DNA from: Leisingera sp. NJS204 | GTDB taxonomy: Bacteria; Pseudomonadota; Alphaproteobacteria; Rhodobacterales; Rhodobacteraceae | Direction of reading: 5' to 3' | Length of the DNA stretch: 64,000 bases | NCBI RefSeq assembly: GCF_004123675.1 | Contig: NZ_CP035417.1 | Location: 196,501 to 260,500, forward strand | Shown: positions 19,992 through 28,489 of the stretch, in pieces | How positions within the stretch are numbered: position 1 is the stretch's first letter | Layout: each line of letters begins with the position of its first letter | Position numbers and translations under genes: made by a program | The notes under the pieces: model-generated | Database searches by the model: none | The model's input: only the letters and a program-made list of their open reading frames with translations | What the model was told of the DNA's origin: nothing

Positions 19992-20837
19992 GTGGCCGAG
20001 TCTTTGCTGAGTTTTTCTGAAGTGTTGTTATTTGGCCGTTTGATCGACGACATGAAAATTGTCCCCAAAATTGCGGGGGCTGTTGTTGGTACAGTTGGTA
20101 ATTTGCAGAAATTGGAAGGTACCAAAGTAAACGGCGAAACTGTTGCGGCTGGTGACAAAGTCCTGGTTATGGGCCAAAACAACAAGGGGGAGAATGGTCT
20201 CTATGAGGTTGGGTCGGGAAGCGAAAATCCTTGGATTCACCAGCGCCAGTTTCCTAAAGGAACCCTACTAGAGATTGCTCACGGTCCCCGCCAAGGTTTA
20301 TGGCGTCAGGTCGGCGACTATGGCGCTGGGCAGCAGGACTATGAAAAGGCAGGAAAGCGGCGGCAGAAAGGCCAGGGCAGAAACAACCTGCTTGGCGATC
20401 AGCTGAGCGATGATGCGAATCTCGCCCGTATCTACGGGTTTTCCTATGAGGGCACCTATTTTGAACTGCCGGAACCGGTGATATTCCTTGTGCATGGTGA
20501 CGGCGAAAGTGCGACGGGTCAACAATCGCCCGCCGGCCAGGTTCAAGTTTCCCGGGCACCTTTGGACCCTTCGGTGACCGGGGTTGCCTCGGCCGAGTAC
20601 CAGATCGCAAATGACATCCGGGTTTGGGATTATGACAAGGCCGATTACACGATCCGGATGGACGTGATGACCGGCATGCTGGAACAAGTTCTTTTGGATG
20701 TCTTTTTCGGCGACGGCGGACCTTCAGTCAGCGGTGCCAAGGTGAGCGGCGCGAAAGTTAGCGGCGCGAAGGTCAGTGGAGCCAAAGTCAGCGGTGCCAA
20801 GGTCAGCGGCGCAAAAGCACGCGGGTCCGGCGACTGA
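19992..20837 (+). CDS. Unknown protein with tail-fibre-like domain and C-terminal VSGAK repeats
   Basis: The 281-residue frame starts at the GTG at 19992, about 10 bases after AGGAG; a GTG at 19983 is too close to that site. An N-terminal segment MAESLLSFSEVLLFGRLIDD is amphipathic. Residues about 35-110 resemble the small domain found in phage tail fibres and adhesins (KVNGETVAAGDKVLVMGQ, NGLYEVGSG). The last ~40 residues are six perfect VSGAK units followed by ARGSGD. The repeats could be a pentapeptide-type solenoid or a repeated core for modification by the YcaO/TfuA pair. No Cys is present. It lies 148 bases after the zincin gene on the same strand. Confidence 0.6.
   Translation: MAESLLSFSEVLLFGRLIDDMKIVPKIAGAVVGTVGNLQKLEGTKVNGETVAAGDKVLVMGQNNKGENGLYEVGSGSENPWIHQRQFPKGTLLEIAHGPRQGLWRQVGDYGAGQQDYEKAGKRRQKGQGRNNLLGDQLSDDANLARIYGFSYEGTYFELPEPVIFLVHGDGESATGQQSPAGQVQVSRAPLDPSVTGVASAEYQIANDIRVWDYDKADYTIRMDVMTGMLEQVLLDVFFGDGGPSVSGAKVSGAKVSGAKVSGAKVSGAKVSGAKARGSGD
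20727..20816 (+). repeat. Six tandem 15-bp units encoding VSGAK
   Basis: Six in-frame 15-base units each encode Val-Ser-Gly-Ala-Lys. Synonymous positions vary between units (AGC/AGT, GGT/GGC/GGA, GCC/GCG/GCA, AAG/AAA, GTC/GTG/GTT) while the peptide does not, which suggests selection on the protein sequence rather than recent DNA slippage. Confidence 0.9.
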
Positions 20838-20911
20838 GATTGAGTATCTGGCAGAGGTTTGCTGTGACTTGATAAGAAAGGGTTGGCGTTCCTATCCTGG
20901 GCGCCGGCCTT

Positions 20912-22684
20912 TTAGAAACCTGCTTTCTTCAGGCCTTCAACAAAGTGCTGGGTGTCTTCTTCCAGCCGGTCAGGCTGCACCTTGGTCCAGCGTTCCAGTG
21001 AAAAATTCGGATGTGCTTCGCGGTGCCGGGCGGCCATATCCCGGGCCAGTTCCATCTTGCCCATCTGCGCATAGCTGGCGGCCAGCATCCGCTGTCCCTC
21101 GGTCGGGTTATTCATTTTGGTGAGCGTTTCAATAACCGCCTCATAGTGTTTGAGGTTATAGTAGGCGCCACCCAGGTGCCAGAGGTATTGATCGGGGAAA
21201 TAGGGGTTCAGCCGCATCGCCTGTTGCAGGTTTTCGATGGCTGTTTCATTGTCACCGGAATGGGCCAGCGCATCGGCGTAGTCCGACAGAAGGTCGGCAT
21301 CATTCGGGTTAAGCGCAAGGGCGCGCCGGTAAGCGCCGATCGCTGCGTCATGCTCTTTCCGGTAAAGATGTACAAATCCCAACTCACCGAAACCGCGGGC
21401 ATCGGTCGGGTCCAGCTCAACTGCTTTCTGGGCGTAAGACAGGGCTGTGTCCAATGCGTGTTCGGCGTCTTTGGCCCAGGAATAGCGCCAATCAATGTTC
21501 AGGGTGCGTGATAGTGCGGCCGAGGCCCGGGCATAATCCTGATCCCGCGCAAGGGCGCGTTCGTACAGGGTCTGGGCTTCGCGGTTATCCTGCCTGGTGT
21601 AGCGGAAGATAAATTGCTGCCCGCGCAGAACAAAGCCATAGGCTGCAAGATCTGCCGGTGCTGCCTGCGCCATCCGTTTGCGCTCCTGGGCTTCGATCAG
21701 AACGGCCGTTGCTGCAACGATTGCATCGGTTACCTCGTCCTGGATGGCAAAAATATCGTCAATGTTCCGGTCATAGCGCTCGCCCCAGATCGTCCGCCCC
21801 GAATCCGCGTCAATCAGTTCAATGGCGATCCGTACCCTTGCTCCGGCCCGGCGGACGCTGCCGCGTGCGACGTAGCGTACCCCTAACTCACGTGCGGCTT
21901 CCTGTGGGGGCATCGAACGGGTCTTGAAGAAAAAGGCAGAATTGCGCGCTATGACAAAGAGATTTTTGAATTTGGACAGGTTCAGGATGATGTCTTCTGT
22001 CAGCCCGTCCGCAAACCAGTTGTCGGATTGGTCGCCGCTCAAGCTGGCAAATGGCAGCACGGCGACGGATGGTATGCCAGGGGGCGGGCGGCCTGCGGGC
22101 TGAGCCTCCGGAGGGCGCCGGGTGGCAGCCATGGCCGCTCCGGCGACCTCGCTGCGGACACAATAGGAGGGCACCGGGTCCGCAATATTCTTAAGGCGCT
22201 GCGGGCCAAGAAATTCAAAACCGAAGCGCAAGCGGTTGCGGATCTGTTCATAAACCGACCCGCTGACAAAAACCCGGCCCGGTTCGGCAATTTCCTGCAG
22301 CCGGGCGGCAATGTTGACATTGTCGCCGTGAATGCCGCGGTCATCGACCAGGATTTCGCCCATATGCACACCGGCCCGAAACCGAAGCTGCTGGTCTTCT
22401 GGCCGTGCACTGTTGTTCTGCTCTGCAATGCGGTGCAGTTCGACACCGAATTTCACCGCGTTGGTCGCTGTTTCAAACAACGCTAGAACCCCGTCGCCGC
22501 GAACTGCAACCACTTGACCGTCATGCGCATTGCATGCTGTTTCCAGTTCTTCCAGCAGGGATTTCAGTGCGCTGTATGTGTCGATTTCGTCATTGCCCAT
22601 AAGCCGGGCATAGCCGACAACATCGGCAAACAGCACTGCTCCAAGCTGGCGCCGGACCGTTGTTTTTTTACTATGGCCGCTCAC
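20912..22684 (-). CDS. Class III adenylate/guanylate cyclase with TolB-like and TPR regions
   Basis: The 590-residue protein starts at the GTG at 22684, after AGGAGGAGGACAGCTT; a longer ATG start is less likely. The catalytic domain (about 10-180) has the metal Asp in AVLFADVVGYARLMG and the second metal Asp region (VAVRGDGVLALFE), then VHMGEILVDD and NVNIAARLQEIAEPG. A TolB-like N-domain segment follows (SVAVLPFASLSGD, GLTEDIILNLSKFKNLFVIAR), then TPR units (YAQKAVELDPTDARGFGELG, YRRALALNPNDADLLSDYAD). It makes a cyclic nucleotide, probably cAMP. The gene converges with the repeat-protein gene. Confidence 0.9.
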   Translation of the reverse strand: MSGHSKKTTVRRQLGAVLFADVVGYARLMGNDEIDTYSALKSLLEELETACNAHDGQVVAVRGDGVLALFETATNAVKFGVELHRIAEQNNSARPEDQQLRFRAGVHMGEILVDDRGIHGDNVNIAARLQEIAEPGRVFVSGSVYEQIRNRLRFGFEFLGPQRLKNIADPVPSYCVRSEVAGAAMAATRRPPEAQPAGRPPPGIPSVAVLPFASLSGDQSDNWFADGLTEDIILNLSKFKNLFVIARNSAFFFKTRSMPPQEAARELGVRYVARGSVRRAGARVRIAIELIDADSGRTIWGERYDRNIDDIFAIQDEVTDAIVAATAVLIEAQERKRMAQAAPADLAAYGFVLRGQQFIFRYTRQDNREAQTLYERALARDQDYARASAALSRTLNIDWRYSWAKDAEHALDTALSYAQKAVELDPTDARGFGELGFVHLYRKEHDAAIGAYRRALALNPNDADLLSDYADALAHSGDNETAIENLQQAMRLNPYFPDQYLWHLGGAYYNLKHYEAVIETLTKMNNPTEGQRMLAASYAQMGKMELARDMAARHREAHPNFSLERWTKVQPDRLEEDTQHFVEGLKKAGF

Positions 22685-22755
22685 AAGCTGTCCTCCTCCT
22701 GTGAGTGTCGGCAAGAACTGCCGGAGAAGCCGGTTCTGCCCTTTTGGTCTGCCGG

Positions 22756-23406
22756 TCAGCCTGCTGGCGGATCTGCCGGGCCCGGCGGCCAGGCCCAGCC
22801 TGTAATCTCCGCGCCGTGGAAGCCTGCCTTCACACTGGCGTCAAGTTCCTGCGCGAGAACCCTGCGGCTGGCCTCCCATTCCTCCCTGAGGAGGCCTACT
22901 GTGATCATGTCGAAGTACCGGCCTTCTGCATACCAGGCTGCTCGCATCCTGCCTTCGGTTGCGAAGCCTGCGCGCGTGGTGAGTTCCTCGCTGCGGGTAT
23001 TGTCGGCACGGTAATATGATGTAATGCGATTTAGCCCGATCTGACGGAATGCAAAGTCGAGAAGCAGCGCAAGCGACCGGATCCCGATGCCCTGCCGGCG
23101 CTTGGACTGCTCAATGAAAAGCGCAATAATGGCGTCCCGGTTGACCATGGAGATGCTTTCCAGCCCGGCAATGCCGCACAGTGCATTGGTATTTGTAACA
23201 ATTGCAAACCAGCACTTGCTGGTATCCGGCGCAGTACCGGCAGGGGGGATCCAGGCCTGTGCAATGGCAGGCAGGCTGAGGGGGGACCGGGCAGCGCGGT
23301 CAAAGCAGGCCAGGTCGGTCACATTCTGAAACCAGCCGGCCATAGTGGCGAGGTCTTCCGCTTCCAGCGGCCTGAGCTGTAACTCTGCGGACTGCCGGTC
23401 CGGCAT
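22756..23406 (-). CDS. GNAT family N-acetyltransferase (RimJ/RimL type)
   Basis: The 216-residue protein starts at the ATG at 23406, 8 bases after AAGGGGAC; an upstream in-frame ATG at 23493 has no such site. It shows the GNAT core: LQLRPLEAEDLATMAGWFQN at the start, CGIAGLESISMVNRDAIIAL, the acetyl-CoA loop QSKRRQGIGIRSLALLLDFA and the RimL-like C-terminal strand (NTRSEELTTRAGFATEGRMR). Substrate may be an amino terminus or small amine. It lies upstream of the cyclase gene on the same strand, 72 bases away. Confidence 0.82.
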   Translation of the reverse strand: MPDRQSAELQLRPLEAEDLATMAGWFQNVTDLACFDRAARSPLSLPAIAQAWIPPAGTAPDTSKCWFAIVTNTNALCGIAGLESISMVNRDAIIALFIEQSKRRQGIGIRSLALLLDFAFRQIGLNRITSYYRADNTRSEELTTRAGFATEGRMRAAWYAEGRYFDMITVGLLREEWEASRRVLAQELDASVKAGFHGAEITGWAWPPGPADPPAG

Positions 23407-23688
23407 TTTCTGTCCCCTTATTCCGTTTCTAAGTGTTGCCTCCCCTAGCTCAGGGGCGGTGGCGAGATCGTCAGCTTTGGCCTTATACCACATTTAGCCG
23501 GGCTGTGGTTGCAGAAGCTGGCAGTGCTCAACCGGCCTGTGCACTTTGGCGGGAAAGGCAGGCAAGGTTAGCGTCCGAGTCCGTGGTGTAATTTCCGCGC
23601 CTTCAACGGTGTGATCCTGGGTTGCCATCGAGGTGTATGGTCGAGGTGGAGTTTCGACGCTTCAGCCACGATCCGCACGGAGACCCCG

Positions 23689-24302
23689 ATGACCAAGACC
23701 AACATGGACCTTTCCGAGCTTCTCGCAAAGCAAAATGGCGGCGGCTTTCTGCGTGCCGTCGCGGAGGCAGTTTTACAGCTGATCATGGAGGCCGACGTGG
23801 AAGGCCTGATCGGTGCCGGCAAGCATGAGCGGGCCGATCATCGCACGACCTGGCGAAATAGCCGTCGCCGCAAACACCGATGGACGTCGCGAACTCATTG
23901 GTCCGGGGCTTGGTCCGTCAGAAGCCGGGACTTTCTGGACGGGCTTCTTGCGCGGCTTGAAAGCCCGGGGGCTGGAACGGCACCAAGCTGGTGTTCAGCG
24001 ACGCGCACAGCGGCCTCAGGGCGGCCATCGTGCTGGCCAACATGGCGTTCCCGCGCCAGCACAGAACGAAGTTGCACAGTACCAATCCGATCGAGCGCTT
24101 GAACAAGGAGGTGAAGCGCCGGGCCGATGCCGCCGGTATCTTCCCGAATGAGGCCTCCATCACCTGCCTGATCGGCGCCGTGCTGTTCGAACAGAACGGC
24201 GAATGGCAGACCGCCAGCCGCTACATGATGGTTGAGGCCTTCGCCGAAACCGGCGCAGAGGAGACAGACCCCATTCTCAGCCTTTCAACACAAGCCGCCT
24301 GA
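23689..24302 (+). pseudogene. IS256 family transposase relic
   Basis: The start (MTKTNMDLSELLAKQNGGGF, then AVAEAVLQLIMEADVEGLIG) and the end (NPIERLNKEVKRRADAAGIF, ITCLIGAVLFEQNGEWQTAS) match IS256-type transposases. The middle is mostly deleted and the frame shifts at about 23850 and again near 23990, so about half of the usual ~400 residues remain. It is inactive and lies just outside the tRNA-Arg gene. Confidence 0.85.
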
Positions 24303-24426
24303 TCATGACCTCAGGCCATCCGGGAAATCACACCAGCTTGACGGACGTGAACCAGGCAAGAAATACGTGCATTGATCTCTTTAGGGGTTGCGACTCTCCA
24401 GCGCTATGATTACACCCCGCGGCAGT

Positions 24427-24503
24427 GGACCGATAGCTCAGCTGGATAGAGTACTTGACTACGAATCAAGGGGTCGGGGGTTCGAATCCTCCTCGGTCCG
24501 CCA
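24427..24503 (+). tRNA. tRNA-Arg (anticodon ACG)
   Basis: The 77-base gene folds as a cloverleaf: acceptor GGACCGA/TCGGTCC, D arm GCTCAGCTGGATAGAGT, anticodon stem CTTGA/TCAAG around CTACGAA (anticodon ACG), T arm GGGGG-TTCGAAT-CCTCC, and an encoded CCA end. It stands at the left border of an accessory region and may have served as an integration site. Confidence 0.95.
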
Positions 24504-25018
24504 TTATACCCTTTGTCAGGCGACACATAGTTCTGCCTTTTGCGACAGAACATTGCCTTTGCGCCGCGTAGTGTTGCCTTCGGCCCTGTGATGACGCTGA
24601 TCATATTTCCCTCTTTCAAAACTGGTTTTGAGCGAAGCCCTTCAGGGCGCTCGTCTCTAAAACCTGCTCCCGGCGAGGGTTCGGGATAGCAAATGCAATA
24701 CAATTCGATGGTGTTGGTGCGGCCCGCAAGCGTCGGCCGAGGACACGGCCATGTCTAATTGTATTGTAGGCGCGTGGGGATGATGTCCCCTAGCTCTTCT
24801 ATTGGGTAGTTCGGGCGGAAAGCGGTCTTTCTCTGCGCATGCAATCTGCTGAGTCATCAAGTTAAGTAGGAGACGTTCAGCATTGAGCCGGGCTTAACCT
24901 TGCTGAGTGAAGGTTGCGGGATTGTCTCGGTGGTGGTGGCAGCACCTTCACGCCGCAAATGCGCCGCGTGTTGGGGGCACGGTAGGCAGGCTGGGGATCG
25001 TCGCGGAGAAGATGTTGC
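24504..25018. other. Non-coding stretch with degraded mobile-element DNA
   Basis: No gene is supported here. The first 90 bases after the tRNA contain repeated TTGCCTT-like words and a GTTCTG/CAGAAC inverted repeat, possibly terminal sequence of a lost insertion element. From about 24960 the sequence begins to resemble the 5' part of an IS66 tnpA gene, with a frame change before 25019. Confidence 0.4.
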
Positions 25019-25360
25019 GTGGGCCGCAGAGCTTGGATGCAGGCTCGGGTGGCCGGCGTTTCGGTAGCACAGGTTGCGCGGCCATACGCGATGAATGCCA
25101 ACCTGATCCACAATTGGCTACTCAATCCGCGCTTTGCGTCCGAAGAGACTGGCGACGAGATCGAGGGGACGACTTTCCTCCCGGTGGAAGTTGAAGGGGC
25201 GTTATCCACGCCAAGCCAGCCGCCTTTAGCACCCGCGCCCGACGCTCTGCTGTCTGTGCAACGTGTGGACATTACACTCTCAGATGGCCGCCGCATTCTG
25301 GTTAAAGGCACCACGGCTTTGTCAGCAGTGTCCGCGCTAGTCGAAGGGGTGATGCGTTGA
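25019..25360 (+). pseudogene. IS66 family accessory protein TnpA, degraded
   Basis: The 113-residue frame resembles IS66 TnpA (also called OrfA): VAGVSVAQVARPYAMNANLI then HNWLL, followed by FLPVEVEGAL and the conserved C-terminal ITLSDGRRILVKGTTALSA. The N-terminal part is in another frame upstream, so it is broken. The next bases (about 25360-25378) read like the start of TnpB (IPVNTR) and then decay; TnpB and the transposase TnpC are missing. Confidence 0.7.
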
Positions 25361-25490
25361 TTCCTGTAAACACCCGACATATACAGCAAGATCCAGACAA
25401 CGAAGTGTCGGGAAGAGGTGCCGCAACGTATACGACCACATGCTTTACAGCTAGAATCGCAAACGTATGGGGCAGTAAAGAGATAAGAAG

Positions 25491-26867
25491 ATGAAAAATC
25501 AGAAAGTTACGGCATCCAAATACACGACTGGCGAACTTTTCTGTGGTGCAGGCGGGTTGTCTCGTGGCTTCAAAGCCCTGGGCTGTACTCCAAGTTTTGC
25601 CAACGATATCTGGCCCGTGGCCCTTCATACTTTCATGATGAACTTCGATCCTCTTTACGCTGAGACGAATGGGGACAGAAGCAGGATACTAGCCCTACCT
25701 CAGTCAGTCGAAGACATATCGATCGACGAAATACTGGAGAATGCGCGGAGCAACTCAGATGCTCCTCTCACGCCAGGTGCATTGGACATTCTACTTGGAG
25801 GGCCTCCTTGCCAAGGCTACTCACTGAACTCTCACATTCGTTCAGCTGAGGATCCGAGGAACTTTCTTTTCCGGCATTATGTGAGACTTCTACGCGGACT
25901 TTCGCCAAAGGTTTTCGTCCTTGAGAATGTCCCTGGGATGTTCTCACTCGAGGGCGGACGTTTCTTTGACGAACTCATCGCCAAAATATCGAAGCCGACC
26001 GCTGCGTGCGTCGGGTATGACATCGACTTTAAAATACTCAACGCCGCGCACTACGGTGTTCCACAGGACCGTTTTCGTGTTGTGGTGATAGGCACGAGAC
26101 GAGATGTTTCAGCCCAAGTAGGGAAAGCAACGGTTCCCACGCCTCGCCACTATTCATTAGCGCAAGCTCATTTTAAGGGTGGCCGTGACCACACCTTCCA
26201 CTACGCGATTGGCTACCGGAAGCGCCTTGAAAGATGTGACTTCGATCAAACTGACCCAGCACTTCTTCCACCCATTTCGGTCCGAGAAGCAATTGGAGAC
26301 TTGCCACCCTTGACCAATGGTGGAGGGCAAGATCGAACAGTCTACTCAGCAGCGCAATCCCCCGCGTCTCATTTTCAGAAGAAGATGCGCCTTAAAGCCG
26401 ACGTTCTTACCAATCACTGGTGCAGAGCATTGGCACACCCAAACACAGAACGTATCAAACACATTCCGGCAGGGGGCGATTGGCGATCGATCCCAAAAGA
26501 ACTGTTGCCCCCAGGGATGCGAAGAGCGAAGCGAAAAGACCATACTAAGCGGTACGGTCGACTATTACCGGATGAAATCTCCGGCACACTACTAACCAAA
26601 CCGGACCCGCATTGGGGAACGTTCATTCACTATGATGAAAACCAGCAGAGGTTGATCTCTGTTCGGGAGGCTGCGCGTATCCAATCGTTCCCAGATTGCC
26701 ATGTTTTCTTTGGAGGGCAAGTCGATCAGTATAAACTTTGCGGGAACGCGGTGCCTCCAATGATGGCTCAAGCTATTGCCGAAAAGGTTTCACAAGTACT
26801 TGATCTCTATTATTCAACCACAGAAACATTCAACTCAAATTCAACACTGGAATTAGACAGGGCTTAA
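25491..26867 (+). CDS. DNA (cytosine-5) methyltransferase
   Basis: The 458-residue enzyme has all major 5-methylcytosine methyltransferase motifs: I (TGELFCGAGGLSRGFKALGC), IV with catalytic Cys107 (GGPPCQGYS), VI (VFVLENVPGM), VIII (QDRFRVVVIGTR), and X (GNAVPPMMAQAIAEKVSQVL). It transfers a methyl group from S-adenosylmethionine to C5 of cytosine at an unknown target. The base composition is more AT-rich than the flanking chromosome, a sign of transfer. It heads a tight three-gene run: the next gene starts 1 base after its stop. No restriction endonuclease family is seen next to it. Confidence 0.93.
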   Translation: MKNQKVTASKYTTGELFCGAGGLSRGFKALGCTPSFANDIWPVALHTFMMNFDPLYAETNGDRSRILALPQSVEDISIDEILENARSNSDAPLTPGALDILLGGPPCQGYSLNSHIRSAEDPRNFLFRHYVRLLRGLSPKVFVLENVPGMFSLEGGRFFDELIAKISKPTAACVGYDIDFKILNAAHYGVPQDRFRVVVIGTRRDVSAQVGKATVPTPRHYSLAQAHFKGGRDHTFHYAIGYRKRLERCDFDQTDPALLPPISVREAIGDLPPLTNGGGQDRTVYSAAQSPASHFQKKMRLKADVLTNHWCRALAHPNTERIKHIPAGGDWRSIPKELLPPGMRRAKRKDHTKRYGRLLPDEISGTLLTKPDPHWGTFIHYDENQQRLISVREAARIQSFPDCHVFFGGQVDQYKLCGNAVPPMMAQAIAEKVSQVLDLYYSTTETFNSNSTLELDRA

Positions 26868-26868
26868 T

Positions 26869-28479
26869 ATGGCGAAGGATTCTGCTCTTCAACAGCGCTT
26901 GGTGGATATTTCAAAAAATTCCAGCAAAATAACAATTGAACGACTAACTACTTCTGAAGTGAATGAAAGGACTGGCTTATCACTGGGGCGTAGCCCTAAC
27001 CCCATTTATAAGTTCAGCTTTGAAGAAGATGGCGTGCAAATTGAGGCTATTGCGTTCACTCTGATTCTCAACGGCGCTGGCCGCCCAGCAACACGAGCTG
27101 AGGCATTAGGGCAAGCTATCGCTTCAAATGGTGAAAATCTATTCCAGTTCAATCCATTTCTTTTAGTATTCGACTACTCAGCAAGTCGTTTTCTTTCGGT
27201 CTCCGCGGCAAAACTATTTGGCGCGTTCTCGAGAGAGTCGTCGGACAGGGAAATACCTTTTTCCGACAGCGCATCGTTTTCTTTAACACCCAGTTTTGAA
27301 CATCAGACAATCAATATGTACACGACTGTCAGCAGCGATGACCTCTGGTCGTGCAACAATCTGGAAGACCTAAGCTCAGAAGAAATCCAACACAACATTC
27401 TGAGGTTCCAAGGGGAAGCGCAGACAGAAAATCTTTCCAACATTGTCGCGGCTGCTTCAGAAAGGTTGGATGCTAACGCCGCGAGGCTCAATACCGACGA
27501 AATCTTGAACCACTCCCAAGATCGCCTATCCTACACTGCTAGCCTTGTTACGCAGGGCAGGCACAGGTTCTACAGCTTGACGATCCCGTCCGAAACGCTT
27601 GCAGACTGTTCGTTTGTAGTAACCCGAAACGAGGATCGAGACCAAGGGTTTCAACGCTATCTGAGCAAGGATCGAGCAACTGAAATCGCAACATACTTAG
27701 ATTCTGGTCTAGGAACCATTCCAACTTCAATAATCGTGTCCGCACAGGAAGAGTGTGCGTTCAAGTACGACGGGAAGAAGAGAACTGTATCATTCGACAA
27801 GATAGACAAGGCATTCCTAATATTAGATGGTCAGCATAGAGTGTATGGTTTCAAGCTTGCAAAAAACACCATGCGCGTTCCCGTAGTTATTTACAATGGC
27901 CTCAGCAGAAGCGAAGAGGCTCAGCTATTTATTGATATCAATACCAAACAAAAACCTGTACCTTCCGAATTGCTTTTGGATATTAAAAAATTGTCTAAAA
28001 CGCAGGGGGATGATGAAAAAAGGATAAGTACAGTATTCGATCTTTTCGATAGCGAGCCTGGAAGCTCACTGCTTGGAAAATTATCCCCTCATGAAAAGAA
28101 GAATGGCCTCATCTCGAGAGTTACCTTCAACGCAGCACTCAAGCCACTCATTGATTTCTTCGGTGAGGCGAGCCCAGAGGTAATTTACGCGACCCTAAAT
28201 CCATATTATGATGGAGTTCAATCGGCATTTTCGGCGATATCTCGAGACATTGACTTTTTCTCGCCGATGACATTTCGCGGGATGACACTTGTTTTCCCAG
28301 AAATCCGAGAAAAGGTCATGTACAAAAGCGAAGGGGACCTTAACAAGCGCATCTACCACAATTTCCTAGTTGATGCACTTTCAGGGCAAAAACTGGCACC
28401 TCTGAAGGGTCGTCAAAGATCCTATACTGGCATTGTTACCCTAATAACAGAAGCATTGAAGCCAAAGAGATTGTTTTAA
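26869..28479 (+). CDS. DGQHR-domain protein
   Basis: The 536-residue protein has the signature DGQHR at 320-324 in KAFLILDGQHRVYGFKLA, followed by VPVVIYNGLSRSEEAQLFID and INTKQKPVPSELLLDI. DGQHR proteins include DndB, the regulator of DNA phosphorothioation, and relatives in defence loci; the family is thought to bind or act on DNA but its chemistry is unclear. The first ~250 residues and last ~100 have no recognised domain. It follows the methyltransferase by one base and precedes the next gene by 10 bases. Codon use is AT-leaning like its neighbours. Confidence 0.85.
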   Translation: MAKDSALQQRLVDISKNSSKITIERLTTSEVNERTGLSLGRSPNPIYKFSFEEDGVQIEAIAFTLILNGAGRPATRAEALGQAIASNGENLFQFNPFLLVFDYSASRFLSVSAAKLFGAFSRESSDREIPFSDSASFSLTPSFEHQTINMYTTVSSDDLWSCNNLEDLSSEEIQHNILRFQGEAQTENLSNIVAAASERLDANAARLNTDEILNHSQDRLSYTASLVTQGRHRFYSLTIPSETLADCSFVVTRNEDRDQGFQRYLSKDRATEIATYLDSGLGTIPTSIIVSAQEECAFKYDGKKRTVSFDKIDKAFLILDGQHRVYGFKLAKNTMRVPVVIYNGLSRSEEAQLFIDINTKQKPVPSELLLDIKKLSKTQGDDEKRISTVFDLFDSEPGSSLLGKLSPHEKKNGLISRVTFNAALKPLIDFFGEASPEVIYATLNPYYDGVQSAFSAISRDIDFFSPMTFRGMTLVFPEIREKVMYKSEGDLNKRIYHNFLVDALSGQKLAPLKGRQRSYTGIVTLITEALKPKRLF

Positions 28480-28489
28480 GCGACGCACA

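Noticed and set aside
20727-20816. Short tandem repeat considered as a CRISPR array
   Set aside because: Units are 15 bases, contiguous, without spacers and in frame in a gene.
24410-24703. Minus-strand open frame containing RIRTPDPLIRSQVLYPAEL
   Set aside because: This is the well-known false translation of the complement of a tRNA gene; the tRNA-Arg at 24427-24503 explains it.
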